Below are positions 1-6,115 of a stretch of DNA of 14,280 nucleotides, in pieces. The DNA is from Planctomycetota bacterium. Lineage in GTDB: Bacteria; Planctomycetota; MHYJ01; JACQXL01. Numbering within the stretch: position 1 is the first letter of the stretch; every line of letters starts with the position of its first letter. Location: contig JASEHY010000016.1 in NCBI GenBank assembly GCA_030018555.1, positions 1 to 14,280 on the forward strand. The letters are read 5' to 3'. Made by a program: the position numbers and the translations under genes. The notes beneath the pieces are model-generated. The model made no database searches and was not told the DNA's origin. It worked only from the letters and a program-made list of their open reading frames with translations.

Positions 1-32
1 ATTGCCACGAGCCCCTTCGGGGCTCTCGCAAT
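1..32. repeat. Palindromic hairpin repeat with TTCG loop
   Basis: GAGCCCC (9-15) pairs perfectly with GGGGCTC (19-25) around a TTC loop, giving a stable C(TTCG)G tetraloop. An outer ATTGC (1-5) pairs with GCAAT (28-32). The form resembles the dispersed 'attgcgag' palindromes of many environmental bacterial genomes. The window edge may cut the element. Confidence 0.75.
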
Positions 33-117
33 GACAAAAGAGGGGTTTGTCAACAATCTCATATTATACAACGAAAGATTATAGTGTCAAGAAATTATTC
101 ACCACCCTACGACCCTG

Positions 118-262
118 CCCCTCTGGGGTTCTTGTCCTGCCCTTCAGGGTTCTCGTCCAGAGACCCTTCAGGGTCGTGGGAAACCCCATCGGGGTGAAGG
201 AAAGGGCAGAGCGACCCTTCGTCCCAGTGGGACTCAGGATGCGAAGCAGAACCCGGAACGGG
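118..262. repeat. Ladder of six small hairpins
   Basis: Six consecutive short stems with 2-4 nt loops: CCCC/GGGG (118-128), CCCT/AGGG (140-149), GACCC/GGGTC (162-175), ACCCC/GGGGT (183-195), GTCCC/GGGAC (221-233) and CCCG/CGGG (252-262). The first two lie in a degenerate tandem repeat of about 21 bp whose stem changes compensate each other. An open frame at 47-355 crosses this ladder but looks like an artefact. Nothing else is seen between 33 and 284. Confidence 0.6.
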
Positions 263-293
263 CAAAGGGGGATTAAAAAGGGGGTTGTTCTTT

Positions 294-443
294 GTGGAAG
301 TGCGTTATCGCAAGGTGCCGGTCATAAGCGGACAGATTCTGGCTCTGACTCCTGACCAGTATAAAAACCTGCCCTATGAAGAAAAACTCCACTGGTCAAA
401 GTATTGGATGAGTGATAGTGAACTCAGACAGGTGCGGTTATAG
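294..443 (+). CDS. Possible small protein or gene remnant, 49 aa
   Basis: From a GTG at 294 the frame encodes about 49 residues that read like real protein: mixed hydrophobic and charged content, including ISGQILALTPDQYKNLPYEE and HWSKYWMSDSE. It ends at TAG 441-443. A G-run at 281-284 about 9 nt upstream could act as a weak ribosome site. The same frame stays open back to 198, but that part is hairpin-repeat sequence. I do not recognise the family. It could be a true small gene, or the 3' remnant of a larger gene whose front was replaced by the hairpin ladder. Codon use matches the genes downstream. No partner can be inferred. Confidence 0.35.
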   Translation: MEVRYRKVPVISGQILALTPDQYKNLPYEEKLHWSKYWMSDSELRQVRL

Positions 444-477
444 TGTTCATTGACCGGCTTTTTGCCACAGATTTTTC

Positions 478-505
478 TTGACCAAGTTTTATCCGCAGTT
501 ATACT
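478..505 (+). promoter_or_regulatory. Sigma70-type promoter, possibly leaderless
   Basis: TTGACC (478-483), a 16-nt spacer, then TATACT (500-505). The -10 box ends only 6 nt before the ATG at 512, so transcription would begin at or next to the start codon. That fits the lack of any Shine-Dalgarno sequence there. It would drive the lipoprotein gene and possibly the genes after it. Confidence 0.5.
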
Positions 506-511
506 CATACT

Positions 512-1513
512 ATGGTTCTTATCTTTTTAATCCTTGCTCTATTATGCGGTTGCGCTACTGCTCCTTCCCCCAAAATACCACCTCTCAACCAAATACAGAT
601 ACCGTTTGAAGTCAGAGAGAAATCTACTATTTCAATAATACCCGTCTTGCTTCCTAAACCTGAGAAAAAAACCGAGTTCTATGAGTTTTTTCTGCCCTCG
701 CCCGATGAGGAAAAATATCGTCTTAATGAACGATATTTGTATATTCTTGCCAATAAGGTGCAGGAACATTTATCCGAGAAAGGGTTTATCTCGTTTGTGG
801 GTAATCCGGTTAGAACAGAGGACATGTATATTCCAGAGTTCTTTGAGGTATTAAAAGCATCCTTTCCCTCTGATTATTGTATCCTTATTTATCTCTATGA
901 AATAACCAATAGTGAAAGGAGAATCGGAAGGACATCTTCTTATAATGGCGAATGGAAACATACGATAGAGCGGTGGGAACAGAATTCCCTCGCCGTAAGC
1001 CGAATTGAGTTGTATGAGTCTGCTAATATGAGTCTCATCTGGCAGTTTAATGTGAATAAGAACGCCCTGATGATAACCGAGAAAAAAATATCCGGTGCCA
1101 AAGCACTGGATGATTTGGTTCATTCTTTTATACAACCGCATTATTATGAACAAGTTAATAATGATGTGATTGATTCCACTACAAAGGAAATGATGGGTGC
1201 TTTTCAGCCGTTATCGGTGGATATAAACCCTAAACATACGGTTAAGGTCAGTGTTTATATCTATAAGGCAAAGGTATCATCCGAGAATTTGCTCAAAGAT
1301 GTGCAGGTGAAAATCCTCAATCTAATTTCGGAAGTAGTCCTTAAGAGATGGGATTTTGTTACTAATGAAAGTGGTCAGATAGATATTGATTTGCCAGAGG
1401 GTTTTTATCAAATAGATACTTCTGTAACAAATTCTGACTTGACAATAACGACTCACTCCGTCAAAACATTAGTCATTGGAAATGTAAGAAGGATAAATAT
1501 TACCTTAAAGTGA
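512..1513 (+). CDS. Putative lipoprotein of unknown function
   Basis: This 333-residue protein has a hydrophobic N-terminus ending in a lipobox-like LLCGCA, so C14 is the likely lipidated cysteine and the protein is probably membrane-anchored on the outside. Its central part (about 30-230) has no motif I recognise. The last 90 residues or so (from about 243) alternate beta strands with a TNESGQIDIDLPEGFYQI stretch, the pattern of a transthyretin/carboxypeptidase-regulatory-like beta-sandwich. The ATG at 512 is chosen because the frame has a stop at 479-481 and no earlier start. The gene overlaps the following acyl-CoA synthetase gene by 4 nt (GTGA), so the two are probably co-transcribed. The family is unknown to me. 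The CDS itself is convincing. Confidence 0.85.
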   Translation: MVLIFLILALLCGCATAPSPKIPPLNQIQIPFEVREKSTISIIPVLLPKPEKKTEFYEFFLPSPDEEKYRLNERYLYILANKVQEHLSEKGFISFVGNPVRTEDMYIPEFFEVLKASFPSDYCILIYLYEITNSERRIGRTSSYNGEWKHTIERWEQNSLAVSRIELYESANMSLIWQFNVNKNALMITEKKISGAKALDDLVHSFIQPHYYEQVNNDVIDSTTKEMMGAFQPLSVDINPKHTVKVSVYIYKAKVSSENLLKDVQVKILNLISEVVLKRWDFVTNESGQIDIDLPEGFYQIDTSVTNSDLTITTHSVKTLVIGNVRRINITLK

Positions 1514-3084
1514 TACTAAAACATCTTTTTCAGCCATCATCAGTAGCAGTTATAGGTGCCTCTCGTGAGCCGACGAAATTGGGACATATCATCCTCAAAA
1601 ACATTATTGCCAGCGGTTATAAAGGCAAAATCTATCCGGTTAATCCTACCGGAGTGAGAGAAATTTTAGGACTGAAATGTTATGCCGATGTTAGTAATCT
1701 ACTAGTAAAAACAGAGCTGATGATATTTTCCATACAGGCACCTATAGTTCTACCCACCCTTAAACACGCCCTAAACCTCTGCAGGGGAATAAAATCAGCC
1801 GTGATAATAACCGCTGGATTTAAGGAAATCGGTCCAGATGGCGCACGGATGGAAAGAGAAATCCAGACGCTTTTGAAACAGCATCATATCGCCACGATTG
1901 GACCAAATTGTATCGGCTTCATAGATACCACCACACCATTGAATGCGACATTTTCAGCCACAGAAAAGATGCCACCCCGTGGACATATTGCATTCTTCTC
2001 ACAATCAGGTGCCCTGTCAATGGCTGTTCTGGACTGGGCGATTCAGGAAAAAATCGGCATCTCAAAACTTATCTCGCTCGGTAATAAGATAGATATTGAT
2101 GAGGTGTCTTTATTGGAGTTTTTAGGTAAAGAAAAAGATGTTAAGGTAATACTGGCATATCTGGAAGGGATAGAAAATGGTCGTAAGTTTATGGAAGTTG
2201 CAGGAGAGTTAAGTCGTTTCAAGCCCATAATTATTCTCAAGGGTGGTTCAACCGCAGCCGGCTCACGAGCCGCATCATCACATACCGGCTCTTTAGCAGG
2301 TCAGGACCGTGCATACCAGTCCGCTTTTATCCAGTCAGGCGTCATCAGGGTTGAAACTATCAGCGACTTATTTGACATCGCCAGCGCTTTTACCACTTAC
2401 TTATCTCTTCCTCTAAAAGGACCCCGAATCGGTATTGTTACTAACTCCGGTGGTCCGGCAGTAATGGCTACAGACCGTATAGAAAGAAGTAAATTGCTTA
2501 AAATGGCGGAGTTCTCTCAGGAGACTCTGACTAAACTCCGCAATAGTTTCCCCGCCGGTGCCAATATATATAATCCCATTGATGTTATTGCAGATGCCAA
2601 TTATGAACGGTATAAATTGGCACTCAACCTGACGCATAACGATAAAAATGTTGATGGTATTCTGGTAATCTATACACCAGCAGGTGCACAACAACCCGAG
2701 TTTATCGCCAAGGCAACAGTGGAAATATTCCAGAAGACACAGAAACCAATTCTGACTTGTTTTATGGGCGGAGAGATTGCTTTACGCGCTATAAAGATTA
2801 TTAAACAATCTGACATTCCTTGCTATCCCTCTCCTGAAAGGGCGATTTTGGCATTTGAGGCACTCTTACAGCATTACCGCTGGCAGACGAAACCGCACGA
2901 ACAGGTTCGCGGAGTTTATCCTGTCCCTCTCCCTCACGGGATGGTGGCTACCAACGGGATGGTGGCTACCAAGGAACGAAGGGCTCACTGCAAGCAGGGA
3001 TTCCTGCCCGACCGGCAGGCGGGTCTGCGAAAACGGGGGTTGGCAATCAGAAGTGATACTATTCCGGCTTTTTGTCCCGCATAG
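1510..3084 (+). CDS. Acetyl/acyl-CoA synthetase (ADP-forming), alpha-subunit type
   Basis: ADP-forming acyl-CoA synthetases convert acyl-CoA + ADP + Pi to acid + CoA + ATP, a substrate-level ATP step common in anaerobes. The N-terminus (PSSVAVIGASREPTKLG, 9-25) is the CoA-binding Rossmann domain. GPNCIGFID (131-139) and FFSQSGALS (162-170) are ligase-CoA motifs. H258 in SSHTGSLAG is the expected phosphohistidine. TNSGGPAVMA (311-320) begins the second flavodoxin-like domain. Recognisable homology ends near residue 463, about the length of a stand-alone alpha subunit. Residues from about 476 to 510 are translated repeat DNA (an 18-bp direct repeat plus a hairpin), making an abnormal tail. No ATP-grasp beta subunit is fused or adjacent, so the partner must be elsewhere or the protein has lost function. 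The GTG start overlaps the upstream stop. Confidence 0.88.
   Translation: MILKHLFQPSSVAVIGASREPTKLGHIILKNIIASGYKGKIYPVNPTGVREILGLKCYADVSNLLVKTELMIFSIQAPIVLPTLKHALNLCRGIKSAVIITAGFKEIGPDGARMEREIQTLLKQHHIATIGPNCIGFIDTTTPLNATFSATEKMPPRGHIAFFSQSGALSMAVLDWAIQEKIGISKLISLGNKIDIDEVSLLEFLGKEKDVKVILAYLEGIENGRKFMEVAGELSRFKPIIILKGGSTAAGSRAASSHTGSLAGQDRAYQSAFIQSGVIRVETISDLFDIASAFTTYLSLPLKGPRIGIVTNSGGPAVMATDRIERSKLLKMAEFSQETLTKLRNSFPAGANIYNPIDVIADANYERYKLALNLTHNDKNVDGILVIYTPAGAQQPEFIAKATVEIFQKTQKPILTCFMGGEIALRAIKIIKQSDIPCYPSPERAILAFEALLQHYRWQTKPHEQVRGVYPVPLPHGMVATNGMVATKERRAHCKQGFLPDRQAGLRKRGLAIRSDTIPAFCPA
2936..3019. repeat. 18-bp tandem direct repeat plus hairpin inside a CDS
   Basis: ACGGGATGGTGGCTACCA occurs twice in tandem (2936-2953 and 2954-2971), each with an internal TGGT/ACCA palindrome. 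A hairpin follows, CCTGCC (3003-3008) with GGCAGG (3014-3019). All of it is read in frame as the C-terminal tail of the acyl-CoA synthetase, outside the conserved domains. Confidence 0.75.
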
Positions 3085-3115
3085 GGGGGAATGTTTAAGG
3101 TAGGGTGATGAGTTT

Positions 3116-3526
3116 ATGTTGACGCCCAAGAGGATAAAATATCGTAAATGGCAACGAGGTAACCTTAAAGGGGCCGCTCAAAGGGGAAATTATGTTGCGT
3201 TCGGAGAATATGGATTGCTTTCTCTTGAGACGGGATGGCTTTCAGCACAGCAGATTGAGGCAGGTCGTGTTGCCATCAGCCATTTAATTCCTCCAACAGG
3301 TAAATTCTGGATAAGGGTTTTTCCGCACAAGCCGATTACTGCAAAGCCGGCAGAGACAAGAATGGGCACCGGAAAGGGTGAGCCGGAATACTATGCAGCG
3401 GAAATAAAAAAGGGCGCGATTCTTTATGAAATTGATGGTGTTACAGAAGACATTGCCAAAAAAGTCTTTAATTCAGTAGCACACAAAATGCCTTTTACCG
3501 TAAAGATGGTGAAGCGAATTCATTAA
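3116..3526 (+). CDS. rplP: 50S ribosomal protein L16
   Basis: L16 binds 23S rRNA in the large subunit near the A site and central protuberance. The 136-residue product is full length. Family hallmarks are MLTPKRIKYRKWQRG at the N-terminus, FGEYGLLSLE (about 31-40), the QQIEAGRVAI helix, KFWIRVFPHKPITAKPAETR (about 62-81) and the MGTGKGEPEYY loop. A purine-rich AGGGTGATG precedes ATG 3116. In most bacteria rplP lies between rpsC and rpmC in the S10 operon. Here rpmC follows as expected, but upstream is an acyl-CoA synthetase gene instead of rpsC, with repeat DNA at the boundary. Identification is certain; the location is unusual. Confidence 0.97.
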   Translation: MLTPKRIKYRKWQRGNLKGAAQRGNYVAFGEYGLLSLETGWLSAQQIEAGRVAISHLIPPTGKFWIRVFPHKPITAKPAETRMGTGKGEPEYYAAEIKKGAILYEIDGVTEDIAKKVFNSVAHKMPFTVKMVKRIH

Positions 3527-3533
3527 ACATATT

Positions 3534-3740
3534 ATGTTAACACTGAAAGAAATAAGACAAAAAGATATAACCGAATTAAAGACAGAACTTGAAAATACAA
3601 AGAAAGAGTATTTTCGCCTGCGCTGTCGTCAGGTAACAGATGTAGTTCAGAATCATACTGAAATCAGAAAACTGCGAAAGAATATAGCCCGTTTAAATAC
3701 CATTATAAAGGAAAAACATCCCCAACGGGATAATGGATAA
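3534..3740 (+). CDS. rpmC: 50S ribosomal protein L29
   Basis: L29 is a small two-helix protein at the polypeptide exit tunnel of the large subunit. The 68 residues show the standard architecture: MLTLKEIRQKDITELKTEL, a central KKEYFRLRCR, then the signature EIRKLRKNIARLNTII (about 43-58). It starts 7 nt after rplP, with no clear Shine-Dalgarno sequence of its own, so translational coupling to rplP is likely. The next gene in a normal S10 operon would be rpsQ (S17). Instead the coding sequence runs straight into a GC-rich repeat block from 3744. There is no sign of rpsQ or rplN in the window. Confidence 0.95.
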   Translation: MLTLKEIRQKDITELKTELENTKKEYFRLRCRQVTDVVQNHTEIRKLRKNIARLNTIIKEKHPQRDNG

Positions 3741-3763
3741 AAGGTCCCGTAAGGGACAACTTA

Positions 3764-3899
3764 ACCTCGTTAGAAGTAAGTCGCCCGCCGCCGGAGGCGA
3801 GCCTCCCGCCCTTCGGGGCGAGGTTCGCCCGGCGGGGCGACGCCCTGCGGGGCGGGAGGCGACTGCCGACGCCTTTTGGCGTCGGACTTCTAACGGGGT
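3764..3899. repeat. 136-bp MITE-like element with 14-bp terminal inverted repeats
   Basis: Left end ACCTCGTTAGAAGT (3764-3777) and right end ACTTCTAACGGGGT (3886-3899) are inverted repeats matching at 13 of 14 bases. The interior is extremely GC-rich and packed with stems, including CCGACGCC (3866-3873) pairing with GGCGTCGG (3878-3885) around TTTT. A separate GTCCC/GGGAC hairpin (3744-3757) sits just outside. A second element with the same ends lies at 12588-12663. No transposase is encoded, so any movement would need outside help. Confidence 0.7.
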
Positions 3900-3913
3900 A
3901 AACCCCGTTAGAA
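3888..3913. repeat. Perfect 12-bp inverted repeat, AA loop
   Basis: TTCTAACGGGGT (3888-3899) is followed by AA and ACCCCGTTAGAA (3902-3913). It looks like two element ends placed head to head, the first belonging to the 3764-3899 element. It lies between rpmC and the DksA-like gene and could also act as a transcript hairpin, though no T-run follows. Confidence 0.7.
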
Positions 3914-3934
3914 CAGAGGGTGTCTCTACATAAA

Positions 3935-4417
3935 ATGAAAAGAAAGAGAAAGAACATTAAAACAAAATCGTCTGTTTGCAAGACAATGACCTCTTTGGGC
4001 AAGAAACAGATAGAAAAGAGAGAGGTTATAAATGTCAAAACACCCTTCAATAAGACCAAACTAAAAGAATTTAAAGGACGTCTTCTAAACATAAAAAAAT
4101 CCCTGCATGAAAATATGGGGCATTTAGAAGACAGCACATTAAAAAAATCAGGAAAGGATGCAAGGGGAGACCTTTCCGGACTGCCTATTCATCTGGCTGA
4201 TAGCGGTAGTGATACTTTTGAACAGGACTTTTCTCTTGGACTTCTTGAAGGTGAAGATATTGAGTTAAAAGAAGTAGATGAGTCTTTAGAACGCATTGAA
4301 GATAAAACATATGGAATATGTGAAGAATGCTCTAACCCCATCGGTGAAAACCGCCTGAAAGTTATTCCTTATGCCCGTTTCTGTGTCCAATGTAAAGAAT
4401 CTATGGAAAAACACTGA
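3935..4417 (+). CDS. DksA/TraR family C4 zinc-finger protein
   Basis: DksA/TraR proteins enter the RNA polymerase secondary channel and tune transcription, often with ppGpp. The hallmark is the C-terminal zinc finger CEECSNPIGENRLKVIPYAR followed by FCVQC, four cysteines in C-x2-C-x17-C-x2-C (about residues 129, 132, 150, 153). A coiled-coil segment and the ADSGSDTFEQDFSLGLLEGE signature precede it. The first 40 or so residues are a lysine-rich extension beyond the family core. ATG 3935 is chosen because it lies outside the palindrome; GTG 3920 (five residues longer) and ATG 3986 are alternatives. Its 3' end overlaps lspA, which suggests translational coupling. Whether it is a true DksA or a paralogue cannot be told. 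Confidence 0.88.
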   Translation: MKRKRKNIKTKSSVCKTMTSLGKKQIEKREVINVKTPFNKTKLKEFKGRLLNIKKSLHENMGHLEDSTLKKSGKDARGDLSGLPIHLADSGSDTFEQDFSLGLLEGEDIELKEVDESLERIEDKTYGICEECSNPIGENRLKVIPYARFCVQCKESMEKH

Positions 4418-4949
4418 TGTTACCAGATGGTTTATCTTCTTCTCGGTTGCCATACTGGGAGTAATAAGCGACCTTATTACCAAACATCTTACTTGTTCTG
4501 TCACACCATTTGATATTATTCCCGGAGTGCTGGGAGTAAAATCAGTGCGTAATCCTGGCATTATCTGGGGACTCTTTCAGGAAGGGTCTGTGGTATTTCT
4601 CATCATGCCTGCTCTGGCAGTTCCTCTTATTATTGTAATGTTTAAATATTCCCATCTATTCACAGGAGAGCAAGTAATCAAAACTATGGAAGGAGAAAAT
4701 GCCTTGCCACAATCCACTAAGAGATATGTAATATTATCTATTTCATTCGGCTTAATACTGGCAGGTGCTATAGGGAATCTGTATGACCGTATTGTCTATA
4801 AAGCGGTACGTGATTTTATTGACTTCCACTTAATCAACTGGCCCATTTTTAATCTGGCTGATACTTACATAACAATTGGTGCAATTTTAATTATTATCTC
4901 TATGCTGAGGGAGCCGAAGAAAGTTCCAGTCCCCCCGGCCGGCGATTAA
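4371..4949 (+). CDS. lspA: Lipoprotein signal peptidase II
   Basis: LspA is the inner-membrane aspartyl protease that cleaves prolipoprotein signal peptides after lipidation. Four hydrophobic segments are visible (about 19-37, 70-92, 120-136, 160-178). Motifs are NPGIIWGLF (61-69), GNLYDR (135-140) and the two catalytic aspartates: D148 in VRDFIDF and D164 in FNLADTYITIG. A hydrophilic stretch at about 94-118 is longer than in the Escherichia coli enzyme. The start is uncertain. ATG 4371 overlaps the DksA-like gene by 47 nt and GTG 4383 by 35 nt; no later start precedes the first membrane helix. The window's lipoprotein (512-1513) is a plausible substrate. Confidence 0.93.
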   Translation: MPVSVSNVKNLWKNTDVTRWFIFFSVAILGVISDLITKHLTCSVTPFDIIPGVLGVKSVRNPGIIWGLFQEGSVVFLIMPALAVPLIIVMFKYSHLFTGEQVIKTMEGENALPQSTKRYVILSISFGLILAGAIGNLYDRIVYKAVRDFIDFHLINWPIFNLADTYITIGAILIIISMLREPKKVPVPPAGD

Positions 4950-4961
4950 ACGAGAGATATT

Positions 4962-5840
4962 ATGAAGCACAGATTACTATTTTTCGCAGGGGCTTTTTTA
5001 GCCCTTACTCTCGCAAATATTCTTCACGCCACCCCACCTCCCAAGTCATACACCTTATCTGCTTCTTTCAAAGAAGGCGACAAGGAGATAATAAGATATA
5101 AACTTGAGGCATCAGCCAGAGCCGAGACATCTTCTATTCCCGGGCATCCGCCCATACTCTTGTATTCCAGATTGGAGCAGGAAATAGAGCAAAAGATATT
5201 AAAACTAACAGATGGAGAGATAAGCCGACTGGAACGGACATATCGCTCTTCTAAATATTATATCAGTAAATCATCTCAACAGGGAAAACAGGAACCTCTG
5301 GATGGCAAAAAGATTGTTATAGAATCAGACGGCACCATTACTCCGGCTAATTCTGCCAGTTTCATACTAGATGAGATAAAGAAATTTCTATCAGTGAACG
5401 AACACAGATTCGCACTAATTTTACCCGTAAAAGAAGTTAAGGTAAAATCAGAATGGGAAGTGCCAAAAGAAGTCGTAACGAGAATATTCAATTTCAGCAA
5501 TCATAAAAAGAGAAGTGAGATTCATGGCTGTACAGAGGTGGGCATTAACGCAACTTTCAATAATGGTTCTCTAAAATGCATCCTCAAAGAGGTCAAGCCG
5601 ATGGGTGGACAGGAATCAGCCGTTATTGAAATGACTCTTTCCTTACAAGGTGACGATAATGGCTTGGGGATAGAAGCCAAGCTTAAAGGCAATGCAGTGT
5701 TTGCGATAAAAAAGGGACGTTTTACTAAAGTAGAATTAAGTGGAGAAATGGTTCTTGAAGGTAACCAGCCCTGTACTCAAGGGACTACTGATAGAGTTAG
5801 TGGCAAGGGTAAAATAAGCATCTCTTACGATTTCCAATAG
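4962..5840 (+). CDS. Secreted protein of unknown family
   Basis: The 292 residues begin with a clear signal peptide: MKHR, a hydrophobic core, then a likely cleavage after LHA (residue 23) ahead of TPPPKSY. The mature part is rich in alternating hydrophobic and charged residues, with several beta-strand-like segments and no membrane helix, as expected for a periplasmic or outer-envelope beta-sheet protein. Segments such as LDGKKIVIESDGTI and KGRFTKVELSGEMVLEG suggest repeated strand-turn-strand units. No enzyme motif is visible. It begins 12 nt after lspA, with a weak purine-rich CGAGAGA upstream, and is the last gene of the plus-strand block. I do not recognise the family. Confidence 0.8.
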   Translation: MKHRLLFFAGAFLALTLANILHATPPPKSYTLSASFKEGDKEIIRYKLEASARAETSSIPGHPPILLYSRLEQEIEQKILKLTDGEISRLERTYRSSKYYISKSSQQGKQEPLDGKKIVIESDGTITPANSASFILDEIKKFLSVNEHRFALILPVKEVKVKSEWEVPKEVVTRIFNFSNHKKRSEIHGCTEVGINATFNNGSLKCILKEVKPMGGQESAVIEMTLSLQGDDNGLGIEAKLKGNAVFAIKKGRFTKVELSGEMVLEGNQPCTQGTTDRVSGKGKISISYDFQ

Positions 5841-5853
5841 TGCAACCACCCCG

Positions 5854-5880
5854 CCCCGATATAGTTTTCTACATTCGGGG
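5854..5880. terminator. Hairpin after the plus-strand block, candidate terminator
   Basis: CCCCGA (5854-5859) pairs with TCGGGG (5875-5880), extended inward by TATAG/CTACA around TTTT with one bulge. It lies 14 nt after the last plus-strand stop, between converging genes. There is no U-tract, so a role in termination is only suggested. Confidence 0.4.
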
Positions 5881-5915
5881 AATTCGTGGTGACATCCTCG
5901 CCTGACCAGTGCCAG

Positions 5916-6099
5916 CCTGACTGCTGCCCGCCCGGACGAGCCGTTCGGACGGGCAGTCAGGTCGGGCAGGTGTGTAATCTGCTTGCGGAGTCGCAACGTT
6001 CGCCTCGCTCCAGCGCCCGCTCCGCCTCGCCCGCCTCGCCGAGCGAGAGCGAGGCTGGGGCGGAGACGAGGCGAGAACCTCGCCCAACGAAGTTGGGCG
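5916..6099. repeat. GC-rich palindromic repeat patch between converging genes
   Basis: Three stacked palindromes: CCTGACTGC (5916-5924) with GCAGTCAGG (5953-5961); GCCTCGCTC (6002-6010) with GAGCGAGGC (6047-6055); CGCCCAAC (6081-6088) with GTTGGGCG (6092-6099). Base composition differs sharply from the flanking genes. Open frames here are by-products of the GC-rich repeats. Confidence 0.7.
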
Positions 6100-6115
6100 G
6101 CGGTGAGATGAGTTT

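Noticed and set aside
47..355. Open frame of 102 codons over the hairpin ladder
   Set aside because: It is arginine- and proline-rich nonsense produced by repeated GC hairpins; the believable coding signal (294-443) is in another frame.
3744..3757. Rho-independent terminator after rpmC
   Set aside because: The GTCCC/GGGAC stem is short and has no T-run; it is more likely another hairpin repeat.
3703..4137. Long minus-strand frame opposite the 3764-3899 repeat, and the plus-strand frame 3733-3933
   Set aside because: Both translate the palindromic element into low-complexity arginine/proline/glycine runs, and the minus-strand one overlaps rpmC and the DksA-like gene.
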